A stretch of 53,222 nt of DNA from Armatimonadota bacterium (GTDB lineage: Bacteria; Armatimonadota; SYMT01; JACQGL01). Below are positions 17,674 to 26,387 of this stretch, in pieces. The translations under genes and the position numbers were made by a program. Under the pieces are notes generated by a model, which saw nothing but the letters and a program-made list of their open reading frames with translations, had not been told where the DNA came from and made no database searches. The stretch lies in NCBI GenBank assembly GCA_016199525.1, contig JACQGL010000069.1:1-53222 (forward strand), read 5' to 3'. Every line of letters starts with the position of its first letter. Position 1 is the stretch's first letter.

Positions 17674-18381
17674 ATGTCATCTGCGGCAGCAGGAGCGCCG
17701 CGCTCGGAACGCGCGGTGATCGTCCCCGTCGGGGCAGTCCGTTTGGAAGGCATCCTGGCGCTGCCCTCGGGGGCGGCGGGGGTGGTCCTGTTCGCCCACG
17801 GAAGCGGCAGCGGACGGTTCAGCCCCCGCAACAACTTTGTGGCCCGTGTCCTCCAGGAAGGCGGCCTGGGGACGCTGCTCATCGACTTGCTGGAGGAACG
17901 CGAGGCGCAGGACCGGCGTAACGTGTTCGACATCGACCTCCTCGCGGACCGTGTGCTGAGCGCCACCGACTGGCTGCTGCGGGAGCCGGAAACCAGTGCG
18001 CTGCGCATCGGCCACTTCGGGGCCAGCACCGGCGCCGCGGCGGCGCTGCAGGCGGCGGCGCGACAGCTCGAGGCGGTAGGCGCCATCGTCTCCCGTGGGG
18101 GCCGGCCAGACCTAGCCACTGCCTACCTGGCGCAGGTGCAGGCGCCCACGCTCCTCATCGTGGGCGGCCTGGATTTCACTGTCCTGGAGCTGAACCAGGA
18201 TGCCTACGCCCTCCTGTCCTGCGAGAAGGATCTTGTCATCATCCCCGGGGCTACCCATCTCTTTGAAGAACCAGGGACGCTGGAGGAGGTGGCGCGGCTC
18301 GCGCGCGACTGGTTCCTGCGCTACCTGCCCGCGGGCGCCTCATCAGGTGGAACCTCGCCGCCTACCCCGAACGTCGAATAG
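17674..18381 (+). CDS. Alpha/beta hydrolase, dienelactone-hydrolase-like
   Basis: The 235-residue protein shows an alpha/beta hydrolase core. After an early beta strand, VVLFAHGSGSGRFSPRN forms the oxyanion loop. The nucleophile elbow is GHFGASTGAAAA (Ser118), with an acid candidate in GGLDFTVLELN and a histidine in IPGATHLFEEPG. This subfamily is often found fused or adjacent to phosphoribosyltransferase domains; none is here. The substrate is unknown. I chose the ATG at 17674 because GGGAGG lies 8 bases before it and upstream in-frame sequence looks non-coding. No signal peptide. Confidence 0.82.
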   Translation: MSSAAAGAPRSERAVIVPVGAVRLEGILALPSGAAGVVLFAHGSGSGRFSPRNNFVARVLQEGGLGTLLIDLLEEREAQDRRNVFDIDLLADRVLSATDWLLREPETSALRIGHFGASTGAAAALQAAARQLEAVGAIVSRGGRPDLATAYLAQVQAPTLLIVGGLDFTVLELNQDAYALLSCEKDLVIIPGATHLFEEPGTLEEVARLARDWFLRYLPAGASSGGTSPPTPNVE

Positions 18382-18559
18382 CCAGGAGCGCATTCGCCTG
18401 TTTTCCCTGAAGACGCCCGGTCTCCCGGCTGGACTCACGCGGAGCGCCGGCCCGCACCTTTGACACAGGAGCCTCCTGCCCCGCCGCGAATCTAACCGTG
18501 GAGGTCAGGACCGGGTGTGCGCGCCGCGCACACAGACCCTCCGGTCCTTCCAGCAACCT

Positions 18560-19573
18560 ATGCAACCGGAAGCAACCCCGTCGGTGGCCTGGGGCATCCT
18601 TAGCAGCGCGGCCATCGGCCTTCATCGGATAATCCCGGCCATCGCCGCCAGCCGTAACGGCACGCTACAGGCGATTGGCACGCCTCGCCCGGAGCGCGTG
18701 CGCGAGGTGGCAGAACGCTACCGCATCGCGCACGTCTACCAGAGCTACGAAGAGGTCCTCGCGGACCCGGTGGTGGAGGCAGTCTACAACCCCCTGCCCA
18801 ACGCGCTCCACCACGAATGGACCCGGCGGGCGCTGAACGCGGGCAAGCACGTCCTGTGCGAGAAGCCGTTCACCCTTACACCTGCCGAAGCGGCGGAACT
18901 GGTGGATCTGGCTCACCAGCAGGGACGGCAGCTGATGGAAGCGTTTATGTACCGCTTCCACCCGCAGCAAGAGCGAGTGCGCCAGCTGCTCGACGACGAC
19001 GCCATTGGCCCCGTACGCCTGGTGCGCGCCAGCTTCACCTTTGTCCTGCCGCCCAACCCGCAGAATATCCGCTACTCGCGGGGGCTCGGGGGTGGCGCGC
19101 TCATGGACGTGGGCTGCTACTGCCTGAACGCCATCCGCGCCTACGCGGGCGAGCCCGAAGCCGTCCAGGCGACCATGGTGCTCGATCCGGAGACAGAGGT
19201 GGACGTCACCACCATGGGCCAGCTGGAATGCGGGGAAGCGCTCGCGCTGTTCGATTGCAGCTACGCCATGGCGGGGCACATCCAGCTGGAGATCATGGGG
19301 ACGTGCGGGCGGATCGAGGTGCCCCGCTGCTGGCTGCCAGGGGAGGGGCCAGCAACGCTATGGCTGACCACGGGATCGGATACGAAAGAGATCCAGATTC
19401 CCGGGGTGGATCAGTACCAGCTGCAAGTCGAGCACTTTGCGGACGCAATCCGCGGGCGGGAGCCGCTCCGGCTGCCGCCGGAGGACGCGCTGCAGAACAC
19501 GCGCGTGATCGAGGCGGTACGCCGCGCTGCGACGCACGGCTGCCGCGTGGCGCTGTCGGAAATCGAGCCGTAG
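18560..19573 (+). CDS. Gfo/Idh/MocA-family NAD(P)-dependent oxidoreductase
   Basis: The 337-residue enzyme has an N-terminal Rossmann fold (VAWGILSSAAIG with a serine variant of GxGxxG), the family motif CEKPFTLTPAEA (Lys of EKP), and the C-terminal alpha/beta domain with GGGALMDVGCYCLNAIR, where the catalytic Asp lies. Members oxidise sugars or related polyols with NAD(P); the substrate is not predictable here. It is most like the glucose-fructose oxidoreductase / dihydrodiol dehydrogenase side of the family. The ATG at 18560 gives the normal N terminus; no strong ribosome site is visible. It is a single gene on the plus strand. Confidence 0.9.
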   Translation: MQPEATPSVAWGILSSAAIGLHRIIPAIAASRNGTLQAIGTPRPERVREVAERYRIAHVYQSYEEVLADPVVEAVYNPLPNALHHEWTRRALNAGKHVLCEKPFTLTPAEAAELVDLAHQQGRQLMEAFMYRFHPQQERVRQLLDDDAIGPVRLVRASFTFVLPPNPQNIRYSRGLGGGALMDVGCYCLNAIRAYAGEPEAVQATMVLDPETEVDVTTMGQLECGEALALFDCSYAMAGHIQLEIMGTCGRIEVPRCWLPGEGPATLWLTTGSDTKEIQIPGVDQYQLQVEHFADAIRGREPLRLPPEDALQNTRVIEAVRRAATHGCRVALSEIEP

Positions 19574-19760
19574 CGTGGCTTACCGCGCGGAGACGGCGAG
19601 AGTGCGTACGTGTGTGGGGGTACGGGTGAAAGGGGGAGCGGGTGATAGGATGGGCGGGCAAAACTGCCCCCCTCCCGCTCTTCCTCTCCTCATTCCCTCA
19701 CACCCACACTCCCTCTGCCATAGATGACGCTCGCCGCTTCTCCCCTGAAGGAGGTACACC

Positions 19761-22157
19761 GTGAGACGAGCTGCTATCTGGTGCGCGCTGGCGCTGGCCG
19801 CTGCCACGCTGACACCCCCCGCACGCGCACAAGACTTCGGTGACTTGATCCCCGAGCCGCTGCCGGTTCGGCCCTGCGGAAACCCCTTCCTGGATGCCAT
19901 CCAGCGGCGCAACGGCGCCCTCCGCCTGCGTCAGGGGCCTCCCCGCCCCGTACGAACGCGTATTCGCCCCGCTGCGGTGGGAGATACGGCCTCATTCTGG
20001 GTGTACGATTTCACCAATTATGACGGTCGTCCGGAAACCGCGGTGCCCTACCAGGTCACCGCGCGTCTGGCCCGCATTACGCGCAGCGCCTATGTCTATG
20101 TGGAGCAGGGAGTATCCGTCAGCTCGCGGCGGCTCTACGCGATTACGAACTTCTGGGAGACGAGCATCTACGCCAACGTGCGCCGCATATTTGGAGAAGA
20201 ACCGAGCCCCGGGATCGACGGGGACGCGCGCATCTACCTGCTGTTCACCAACATCCCCGCGCCGCAGACGGGAGACCTGCTCGGCCCCACCATTGGGGGC
20301 TACTTCAACAGCGACGACCAGTTTCCGCGGGACGCGCAGCATCCTTACAGCAATGAAAAGGACATGATTGTCCTCAACGCCGAGTTTTTGGACCCGGTGT
20401 TCGGCAGCGAGACCCTGCTGCTGGACGTCCTGGCGCACGAGTTCCAGCACCTCTGCCAGTGGAACCAGGACCCCGACGAGGATCTATGGATCAACGAGGG
20501 GATGTCGATGCTGGCTCCCATATTCTGCGGGAGCCCGTTCACCGCCGACTCTACCCTCGGGCAGGCGGTGATGGCCTACGGGGCAGATCCCTCCAACTCG
20601 CTCACCGTCTGGGGCGATCACGAAGAAGCCAATATCCTGGAGGACTACGGCGCCGCGGGCCTGCTCCTCTACTACCTGTACGAGAAGCACGGGGAAGAGC
20701 TGATCCAACGGCTGGCGCGGAATCCGGCGAACACCGTAGCAGGCGTGGAAACCGCCCTACAGAGCGCGGGCTGCCTGGAGGACTTCGGTGAGGTCTTTAC
20801 CCGCTTCGCTTTGGCGAACGCCATTGACGACCCCACCATCGGCGACTACCCATGGTACTTCTCCTACTCCACGTCCGCCTTGCGCGACCTGAAGCAGCAG
20901 ATCGATCTGATCAACTTCATCCTCGTGGATTTCCTCGGCCTGGAACCCATTCCCCAGCTGTTCACTGCGGGGCCGTCTCCGCCGGATGGCGCGGACAATC
21001 TGGGGCCATATAGCGTCCGCTACTATAACTTCCCGGGTTACACGGGGCAGCTCGATCTGTTCGTGACGCCAGAGCAAGGCGCTCCCTTTGGTGCACTCGC
21101 TGCCGGCCAGCGGGGCGATGATTCCTTCCTGCTGTATCCCTTCGCGAGCGACAATGGCACGCTGATCGGCCGCGCCCACGCCCTGGGCACGGAGGTCACG
21201 GGCGACATGCTGCTGGTGGTTGCCAATCTGGATGACACCGTGGCCAGTCGCAGCTACACCTACCAGGCCGTACCCGGTGCTGATGAGGGGCCGCTCGCCG
21301 ATGTCACCCCACCCTGCGCCAGCGCCCTGGCGCTCGGTCCGCTGAACGACACGGGCCAGTACACCGGTCCCGTCACGGTCGTTATGAACGCGGCGGACTG
21401 GCAGTCGGGCGTCCAGACCATCCGCTATGGGATCAATACCGGCGCTGGCCAGCTGCCCGACGTCTACACCGGGCCACTGCGGTTCGACCAGCCCGGGACC
21501 TACACGATCCGCTTCACCTCTGTGGATGGGGCGAACAACGTGGGGGCCGAGTACCAGCTGGTGATTACCCTGGTGGGCAGCGGCGGCGGGGGCCAGGCGC
21601 CCAGCAGCCAGGCTAGCCTGGCCGGTAGCACGCTGGGTCTGGGATGGTATAAGAACGCCACGCTCACTCTGACGGGGACCAACAACGGCGGCGGGCTCAC
21701 CGGGCTCCGCTACTCGGTGAACGGCGGCGCCACCCAAACGTATACCGCGCCCGTCCCTTTCACCGTCGAGGGCTTCTACAACATCCGCTACTGGGCGGTA
21801 GGAAACGGTGGGCTGGAGGAGCCGTCCAATTCGATCGCGTTCGCCATCGACGGCGCCGCACCGATGGATGCTCGCGTGCTCATCAACAACGGCGCCCGCC
21901 GGACGCGCTCCCCGGACGTCCGCCTGCAGCTGTTCGCCGCAGATACGTTTTCGGGCGTTTACCAGTACCGCGTCCGCAATGCGGGTGAGGCGTGGTCGGA
22001 CTGGCGCGCCTACGCCGCCGAGGTGAACCACACACTACCGCGGGTCTCGGGCATCCAAACGGTTGAAGTCCAGTACCGCGACCGGGCGGGTAACGAAAGC
22101 ACGGTGGTCACCGATTCCATCCAGCTTCGCCTGCCGCGGCGAACGCGCCGGCGGTAG
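19761..22157 (+). CDS. Secreted zinc metalloprotease with C-terminal Ig-like repeats
   Basis: The 798-residue exported protein has a signal peptide (about 1-23, cleaving after ARA-Q). Its catalytic region has the gluzincin motif HEFQH (226-230) and E246 in WINEGMSM, an arrangement seen in the M30 hyicolysin-like group. The region before it (80-200) fits the family's N-terminal beta part. From about 540 to the end there are three repeated beta domains with phrases such as GPLRFDQPGTYTIRFTSVDGANNVG and PVPFTVEGFYNIRYWAVGNGGLE, which resemble OmpL47/chitobiase-type Ig-like repeats and probably bind surfaces or carbohydrates. The GTG start follows a perfect AAGGAGGT. The protein likely acts outside the cytoplasm; its substrate is unknown. 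The arginine-rich C terminus is not a recognised sorting tag. Confidence 0.86.
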   Translation: MRRAAIWCALALAAATLTPPARAQDFGDLIPEPLPVRPCGNPFLDAIQRRNGALRLRQGPPRPVRTRIRPAAVGDTASFWVYDFTNYDGRPETAVPYQVTARLARITRSAYVYVEQGVSVSSRRLYAITNFWETSIYANVRRIFGEEPSPGIDGDARIYLLFTNIPAPQTGDLLGPTIGGYFNSDDQFPRDAQHPYSNEKDMIVLNAEFLDPVFGSETLLLDVLAHEFQHLCQWNQDPDEDLWINEGMSMLAPIFCGSPFTADSTLGQAVMAYGADPSNSLTVWGDHEEANILEDYGAAGLLLYYLYEKHGEELIQRLARNPANTVAGVETALQSAGCLEDFGEVFTRFALANAIDDPTIGDYPWYFSYSTSALRDLKQQIDLINFILVDFLGLEPIPQLFTAGPSPPDGADNLGPYSVRYYNFPGYTGQLDLFVTPEQGAPFGALAAGQRGDDSFLLYPFASDNGTLIGRAHALGTEVTGDMLLVVANLDDTVASRSYTYQAVPGADEGPLADVTPPCASALALGPLNDTGQYTGPVTVVMNAADWQSGVQTIRYGINTGAGQLPDVYTGPLRFDQPGTYTIRFTSVDGANNVGAEYQLVITLVGSGGGGQAPSSQASLAGSTLGLGWYKNATLTLTGTNNGGGLTGLRYSVNGGATQTYTAPVPFTVEGFYNIRYWAVGNGGLEEPSNSIAFAIDGAAPMDARVLINNGARRTRSPDVRLQLFAADTFSGVYQYRVRNAGEAWSDWRAYAAEVNHTLPRVSGIQTVEVQYRDRAGNESTVVTDSIQLRLPRRTRRR

Positions 22158-22378
22158 AGCGACGGGAACGGAACCTCACCGCCAGCCGTGAAGCGCCTGG
22201 CCCTTCGGGTGGAGGGTCCTACCCCAACGGTTTTGGGGCACTCTCGGGAGGGCGGGGGAGGTGCTGGGCGTGCGGCATTAGCGTCGGGCGCTAGCCCCTG
22301 GGCGTTCGGATGACCTCCCCAGTGCCTAACGCCGAATGCTGGACGCCCACTCTGCTACTCCCCCGAAAGCGGGCCTCA

Positions 22379-23863
22379 TTAGGTGATCCCCACCAACGCC
22401 AGTAAGCGGTCCATCTCCACGTGGGCCTCCAGCCAGTCCGCCAGCCGGTCGAACACGTTCGCGGGCGCCGCGCCCCCCGCTCCGACCCAGCCGAGCCGCC
22501 GCAGGAACGGCTGGCGGAACCCCGGCGCATCGAAGATCCCGTGTAGATAGGTACCGAAGACCGCGCCGCCCGCGGCCACGGCGCCCTCCGTTTCGTCCAC
22601 GGCCACGCCCCACCGCTCTGTCAGCCGGATGGCAGGCCGCGCCCCCGGCCCCAGCGTCGTCACGCCGTGGTGGATCTCGTATCCCCACACCGGCAGCCCT
22701 TCCAGCCCGGGCGTCAGCGAGATGCCTCGCACCTGGCAGAGCTGCTTCTCCTCGGCGAAGGTGGTCGCCACGTCCAGCAGACCGAGGCCTCCCGACTGCG
22801 TCGGGACGCGGGCGCTCTCCACGTGGTGCGGGTCGCGGATCTCCCGCCCGAGCATCTGGTAGCCGCCGCACAAGCCGACCACCCATCCGCCGCCCGCGGC
22901 GTGCTCCAGCACCCGCCGCGCCAGCCCGCATTCTCGCAGCCAGGCCAGATCGGCAACGGTGTTCCGCGTCCCCGGCAGGATGACGAGCGCCGGAGAGCCC
23001 CACTCCGCCAGGCTGGTTATGTAGCGCACGGAAACACCCGGCTCTGCCGCCAGGGGCATCAGGTCCGTGAAGTTGGCGATGCCCGGGAGGCGGGGAACAG
23101 CGATGTCGATCCCCGTGGCGCGGCTGGACGTTACCGTATCCAATGCTACGGCGTCCTCCTCCGCCACGCGCAGGTCGGGCAGGTAGGGGAGCACGCCGAG
23201 CGTGGGGGTGGCGTAACGGCGCGCCAGCGCCGCAATTCCGGGAGCGAGTACCGCCGGGTCACCGTGGTACTTATTGATGAGGAAGCCTGCCACCCGCCGC
23301 CGGTCCTCCGGGTCGAGAAGCGCCATCGTTCCCGCCAGCGCCGCGAACACCCCGCCGCGCTCGATGTCGCCCACCAGCAACACCGGCGCTCCGGTAAGCG
23401 CCGCGGTGCGCATATTGGCCAGATCGCGCCCCCGCAGGTTGATCTCCGCGGGGCTGCCCATACCCTCCAGCAGCACGATGTCGAAGCGGGAGCGGAGCTC
23501 CGCCAGGCATTCGGCAATCACGGCGAGCGCCAGGGACGCGCGCCGCGCATCGCCATAGCCCTCTACCGTGGCGTACGGTTGCCCTCTGACCACGACCTGG
23601 CACCTTCCCCCCGCCATAGGCTTGAGGAGGATCGGATTCATCGCCACCTCGGGGAGGATGCCGCAGGCCTCGGCCTGGAAGGCCTGGGAGCGCCCGATTT
23701 CACCCCCGTCGGGGGTGACCGCCGAGTTAAGCGACATGTTCTGTGCCTTGAACGGCGCCACGCGCAGACCGCGGCGGGCGAGCGCGCGGCACAACGCCGC
23801 CACGATCACACTCTTGCCCACGTGGGACGCCGTCCCCTGAACCATCAGTGTCTGCGCGCGCAT
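22379..23863 (-). CDS. cobQ: Cobyric acid synthase (glutamine-hydrolysing)
   Basis: CobQ amidates positions b, d, e and g of adenosyl-cobyrinic acid a,c-diamide to make cobyric acid. The 494-residue protein has the P-loop-like GTASHVGKS (10-18), QNMSLNSAVTPDGGEIGRSQAFQAEA (41-66), LLEGMGSPAEINL, and a C-terminal class I glutamine amidotransferase domain with nucleophile Cys332 in GLCGGYQMLG and histidine in GTYLHGIFD. The ATG at 23863 is the family start and lies 19 bases inside the end of cobB, so translation is coupled. Last gene of the corrinoid cluster. Confidence 0.95.
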   Translation of the reverse strand: MRAQTLMVQGTASHVGKSVIVAALCRALARRGLRVAPFKAQNMSLNSAVTPDGGEIGRSQAFQAEACGILPEVAMNPILLKPMAGGRCQVVVRGQPYATVEGYGDARRASLALAVIAECLAELRSRFDIVLLEGMGSPAEINLRGRDLANMRTAALTGAPVLLVGDIERGGVFAALAGTMALLDPEDRRRVAGFLINKYHGDPAVLAPGIAALARRYATPTLGVLPYLPDLRVAEEDAVALDTVTSSRATGIDIAVPRLPGIANFTDLMPLAAEPGVSVRYITSLAEWGSPALVILPGTRNTVADLAWLRECGLARRVLEHAAGGGWVVGLCGGYQMLGREIRDPHHVESARVPTQSGGLGLLDVATTFAEEKQLCQVRGISLTPGLEGLPVWGYEIHHGVTTLGPGARPAIRLTERWGVAVDETEGAVAAGGAVFGTYLHGIFDAPGFRQPFLRRLGWVGAGGAAPANVFDRLADWLEAHVEMDRLLALVGIT

Positions 23864-25221
23864 TGTGTTACAAACTGCTCCGCCAGGCGAGGGTTGGAGC
23901 CAAAGTGAAGATGGATGTAAGAAGCGAGGAGCGTCTCTGTGGCGTATCCCAGCCGGCGCTCCCCCACCGCAAAGGCGGCCCGCTCCACCGGGGCACTGCC
24001 CTCGTAACGAGAGTGGTGGAACTCGTGCCCGCGCGCCACGGTCCCCCGTGGCCCCAGCACGGTATCGCGCCACAGAGTCACTTCCCGGTAGCCGATCGCC
24101 TGAAGGCGGCTTTCCATCACCGTCCGGCCAGGGACGATGCCCACCATCGGGTAGTCTGTGCCGTCGGTGCTTAGCACTTCGCACAGGTACATCAAGCCGC
24201 CGCACTCCGCGTAGATGGGCCTGCCCTGCGCGGCACAGGCGCAGATCGCCCGCTGCATACTCTGGTTCGCGGCCAGCCGAGCGGCGTGGAGTTCCGGGTA
24301 ACCGCCGCCCAGGTAGATTCCCTGGGTGTCGGAAGGAAGCTCGCGGTCACGCAGCGGGCTGAAAGGAACGATTTCTGCACCCGCCGCCTCCAGAAGGGCG
24401 AGATTGTCCCGGTAGTAGAAGCAAAATGCCTCGTCACGGGCCAGCGCGATCCGCGCCCGCAATCTTGCCCGCTCGAGCGCAGCAGGCGCAGAGCCGGAAA
24501 TGGGAGGCGCCGCGGCGGCCAGCTCCAGCAGACGCGGCACCTCCAGGTGGCGCTCCACGGCATCCGCCAAGCGGCCTATGAGCGCTGCTACTCCCTCCCG
24601 CTCGCCCGCGGTAACCAGGCCCAGGTGACGTTCAGGGATTGCCGCATCGGCGATCTCCGGCAGCCAGCCGAGAAAGGCGAGGCCCGCGCCCCGCTCAATC
24701 CCGGGCCGGAGATAGGCGGCATGCTCCTCCCCGGCAAGCCGGTTGGCCACCACACCGACCACCGGCACCTGCGGATCGAACACCCGGTAGCCGAGGGCGA
24801 GGGCCCCCGCACTACGAGCCAGCGCGCTGCCGTCCAGCACCAGGATCACGGGCGCCTGCAGCAGCCTGGCGATCTGCGCCGTGCTGCCCGCGTCCGTTTC
24901 CGGGTCGGCCCCGTCATAGAGGCCCATCATGCCCTCGATCACGGCCATATCCACATCCGCCGCTCCCGCGGCAAAACTGCGCCGCACCCCTTCCTCTCCC
25001 AACATCCACGCGTCCAGCACCACGGCGGGCGCCGGCGCGCCACGGGTGGGGCCGTCGCCGCAGGCGGCGGCGTGGTAGCCGGGATCCAGGAAATCCGGCC
25101 CCACCTTGAACGGCGCCACCCGCAAGCCCCGGCGCCGCAACGCCGCCATTATGCCGCAGGCAACCGTGGTCTTGCCCACGCCGCTGTGCGTGGCGGCGAT
25201 GAGAAGGCGAGGCACGTTCAC
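23845..25221 (-). CDS. cobB: Cobyrinic acid a,c-diamide synthase
   Basis: This enzyme (CobB/CbiA) amidates the a and c side chains of cobyrinic acid, using glutamine and ATP. The 458-residue protein starts with the family N terminus RLLIAATHSGVGKTT (P-loop 11-19) and has FKVGPDFLDPGYH (38-50), VIEGMMGLYDG (93-103), and the C-terminal amidotransferase with Cys339 in YAECGGLMYL. Length fits CbiA. It overlaps cobQ (19 bases) and the upstream BtuF-like gene (4 bases, ATGA). No corrin-ring genes are present in the window, so the pair may serve salvage of cobyrinic acid or be part of a dispersed pathway. Confidence 0.94.
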   Translation of the reverse strand: MNVPRLLIAATHSGVGKTTVACGIMAALRRRGLRVAPFKVGPDFLDPGYHAAACGDGPTRGAPAPAVVLDAWMLGEEGVRRSFAAGAADVDMAVIEGMMGLYDGADPETDAGSTAQIARLLQAPVILVLDGSALARSAGALALGYRVFDPQVPVVGVVANRLAGEEHAAYLRPGIERGAGLAFLGWLPEIADAAIPERHLGLVTAGEREGVAALIGRLADAVERHLEVPRLLELAAAAPPISGSAPAALERARLRARIALARDEAFCFYYRDNLALLEAAGAEIVPFSPLRDRELPSDTQGIYLGGGYPELHAARLAANQSMQRAICACAAQGRPIYAECGGLMYLCEVLSTDGTDYPMVGIVPGRTVMESRLQAIGYREVTLWRDTVLGPRGTVARGHEFHHSRYEGSAPVERAAFAVGERRLGYATETLLASYIHLHFGSNPRLAEQFVTQCARRH

Positions 25222-26231
25222 CGCTCACCTCCCCGCTGGGGCTCCCGGGCTTCCTGGCAATCAGGGAAAACCCCGGGATGCACCAGCCTCACCAGGCGCT
25301 CCAGACCGTCCACCAATCGCGGCGAGGGCCGACAGAAGAGGCCCTCTTCCAGCACGTGGATCCGGCCCTCGCACACAGCGCGGATGCGGTCCCACCCCAC
25401 CCGTCGCCGCACCACCTCCGGCCGGACCTTGCCCGTCGCGACCCCGGTCCAGACCAGCAAAATGAACTCCGGATCCGCCGCGATGATCTCTTCGTGCGTG
25501 GGACGGGCGGCATCCGCGTCAATGCCCCCCGTGACGTTCACACCCCCCACGAGTTCGGAGAGCGGAGTGAGCCAGTTCCGCCCGCCCGGCGCGAACAGCG
25601 GCCGGGGCCACCACTCCCAGTACAGTCGCGGCCGGTGAGCCAGGCCGGCTACCTTCCGGCGCACCTGCTGGATGCGGGCGTGAAGGTCGGCGATGAGCCG
25701 TTCGGCGAGCGCCGCGGTTCTCGTGGCCCGGCCCACCATGCGGATGCTCTCCCAGATTCCTCCGATGCTGTGCGGATCGAGGACGATATACGGCACCCCG
25801 CGCTCCTGCAGGCGGCGGACGTTCTTCTCCATCCCCGGCACGGAGAGCGAGGCGACCACCAGGTCCGGATGGAGCGCCTCCACGCGATCCATATCGATAT
25901 CCAGTTCCGGACCCAGGCGCGGTAGATCCCCAATCTCCGGCGGCCAGTCGCTCCAGTCGTCCACTCCCACCACCCGCGGCAGCAGGCCCAGCGCGTGCAG
26001 AATCTCCGTGTTGCTGGGGCAGAGAGAGACGATACGCGCCGGCCCATCTCTGTTCGGGAGGGGCTCGCCAGCCCCGTATGGGTCAGAACAGCCGGATGGG
26101 GGTTCCCCAAAGTCATAGGGGCAGTTGCAGCAGCTGTTCTCGCAGCAATAGCCGCGGTGCAGGAGATATTCTCGGGAGAGCGCACCCTGTTCATCGAACA
26201 GAGGCACACTCGGCGGTAATGGGATGCTCAT
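25218..26231 (-). CDS. BtuF-like corrinoid-binding protein fused to an N-terminal Cys-rich (DUF5522-like) segment, no signal peptide
   Basis: The 337-residue protein has two parts. Residues 9-50 form a short cysteine-rich segment, REYLLHRGYCCENSCCNCPY (Cys 29, 30, 34, 35, 37), that resembles the small DUF5522 family (GYCCGNxCxxCPY). From residue 64 it is a helical-backbone substrate-binding domain of the BtuF/FhuD type (ARIVSLCPSNTEILHALGL, VVGVDDWSDWP, later DPEFILLVWTG). It has no signal peptide or lipobox, so it should be cytosolic. The start at 26231 has AAGGAAG upstream. It overlaps cobB by 4 bases. It may bind or hand over a corrinoid inside the cell; the cysteines may hold a metal or contact cobalt. 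A plain periplasmic BtuF role looks unlikely. Confidence 0.82.
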   Translation of the reverse strand: MSIPLPPSVPLFDEQGALSREYLLHRGYCCENSCCNCPYDFGEPPSGCSDPYGAGEPLPNRDGPARIVSLCPSNTEILHALGLLPRVVGVDDWSDWPPEIGDLPRLGPELDIDMDRVEALHPDLVVASLSVPGMEKNVRRLQERGVPYIVLDPHSIGGIWESIRMVGRATRTAALAERLIADLHARIQQVRRKVAGLAHRPRLYWEWWPRPLFAPGGRNWLTPLSELVGGVNVTGGIDADAARPTHEEIIAADPEFILLVWTGVATGKVRPEVVRRRVGWDRIRAVCEGRIHVLEEGLFCRPSPRLVDGLERLVRLVHPGVFPDCQEAREPQRGGER

Positions 26232-26239
26232 TGGCCCGA

Positions 26240-26386
26240 CTTCCTTGGCGCCTACGTTTTGCATCAGGCGCCGCGGCGGTGGACTGTCGCCCCTTCTGGA
26301 TCGGCAGGTTGCCGAGACCTTTTCCTGGCGCCCTGGGCTATCGACAGACACCCCTCACGGGTGCACCGTGCCGTGACTCATCACGG
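26240..26386 (-). promoter_or_regulatory. Structured leader between btuD and the DUF5522-BtuF gene
   Basis: The 156-base gap holds several stems: CCGTGA-TCACGG right after the btuD stop (26371-26386), CACGG-CCGTG (26356-26370), TCGGCA-TGCCGA (26301-26315) enclosed by CTGTCG/CGACAG (26284-26289 with 26342-26347), and two GGCGCC copies (26247-26252, 26267-26272) that pair just upstream of the ribosome site. It could be a processing, attenuation or ligand-sensing leader. I do not recognise a known RNA family. Confidence 0.4.
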
Positions 26387-26387
26387 T

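Noticed and set aside
26240-26386. Hammerhead-ribozyme-like TGATGAG and NiCo-riboswitch-like GGCAACC strings in the leader.
   Set aside because: The remaining conserved core nucleotides of either family could not be found; kept only as an unassigned structured leader.
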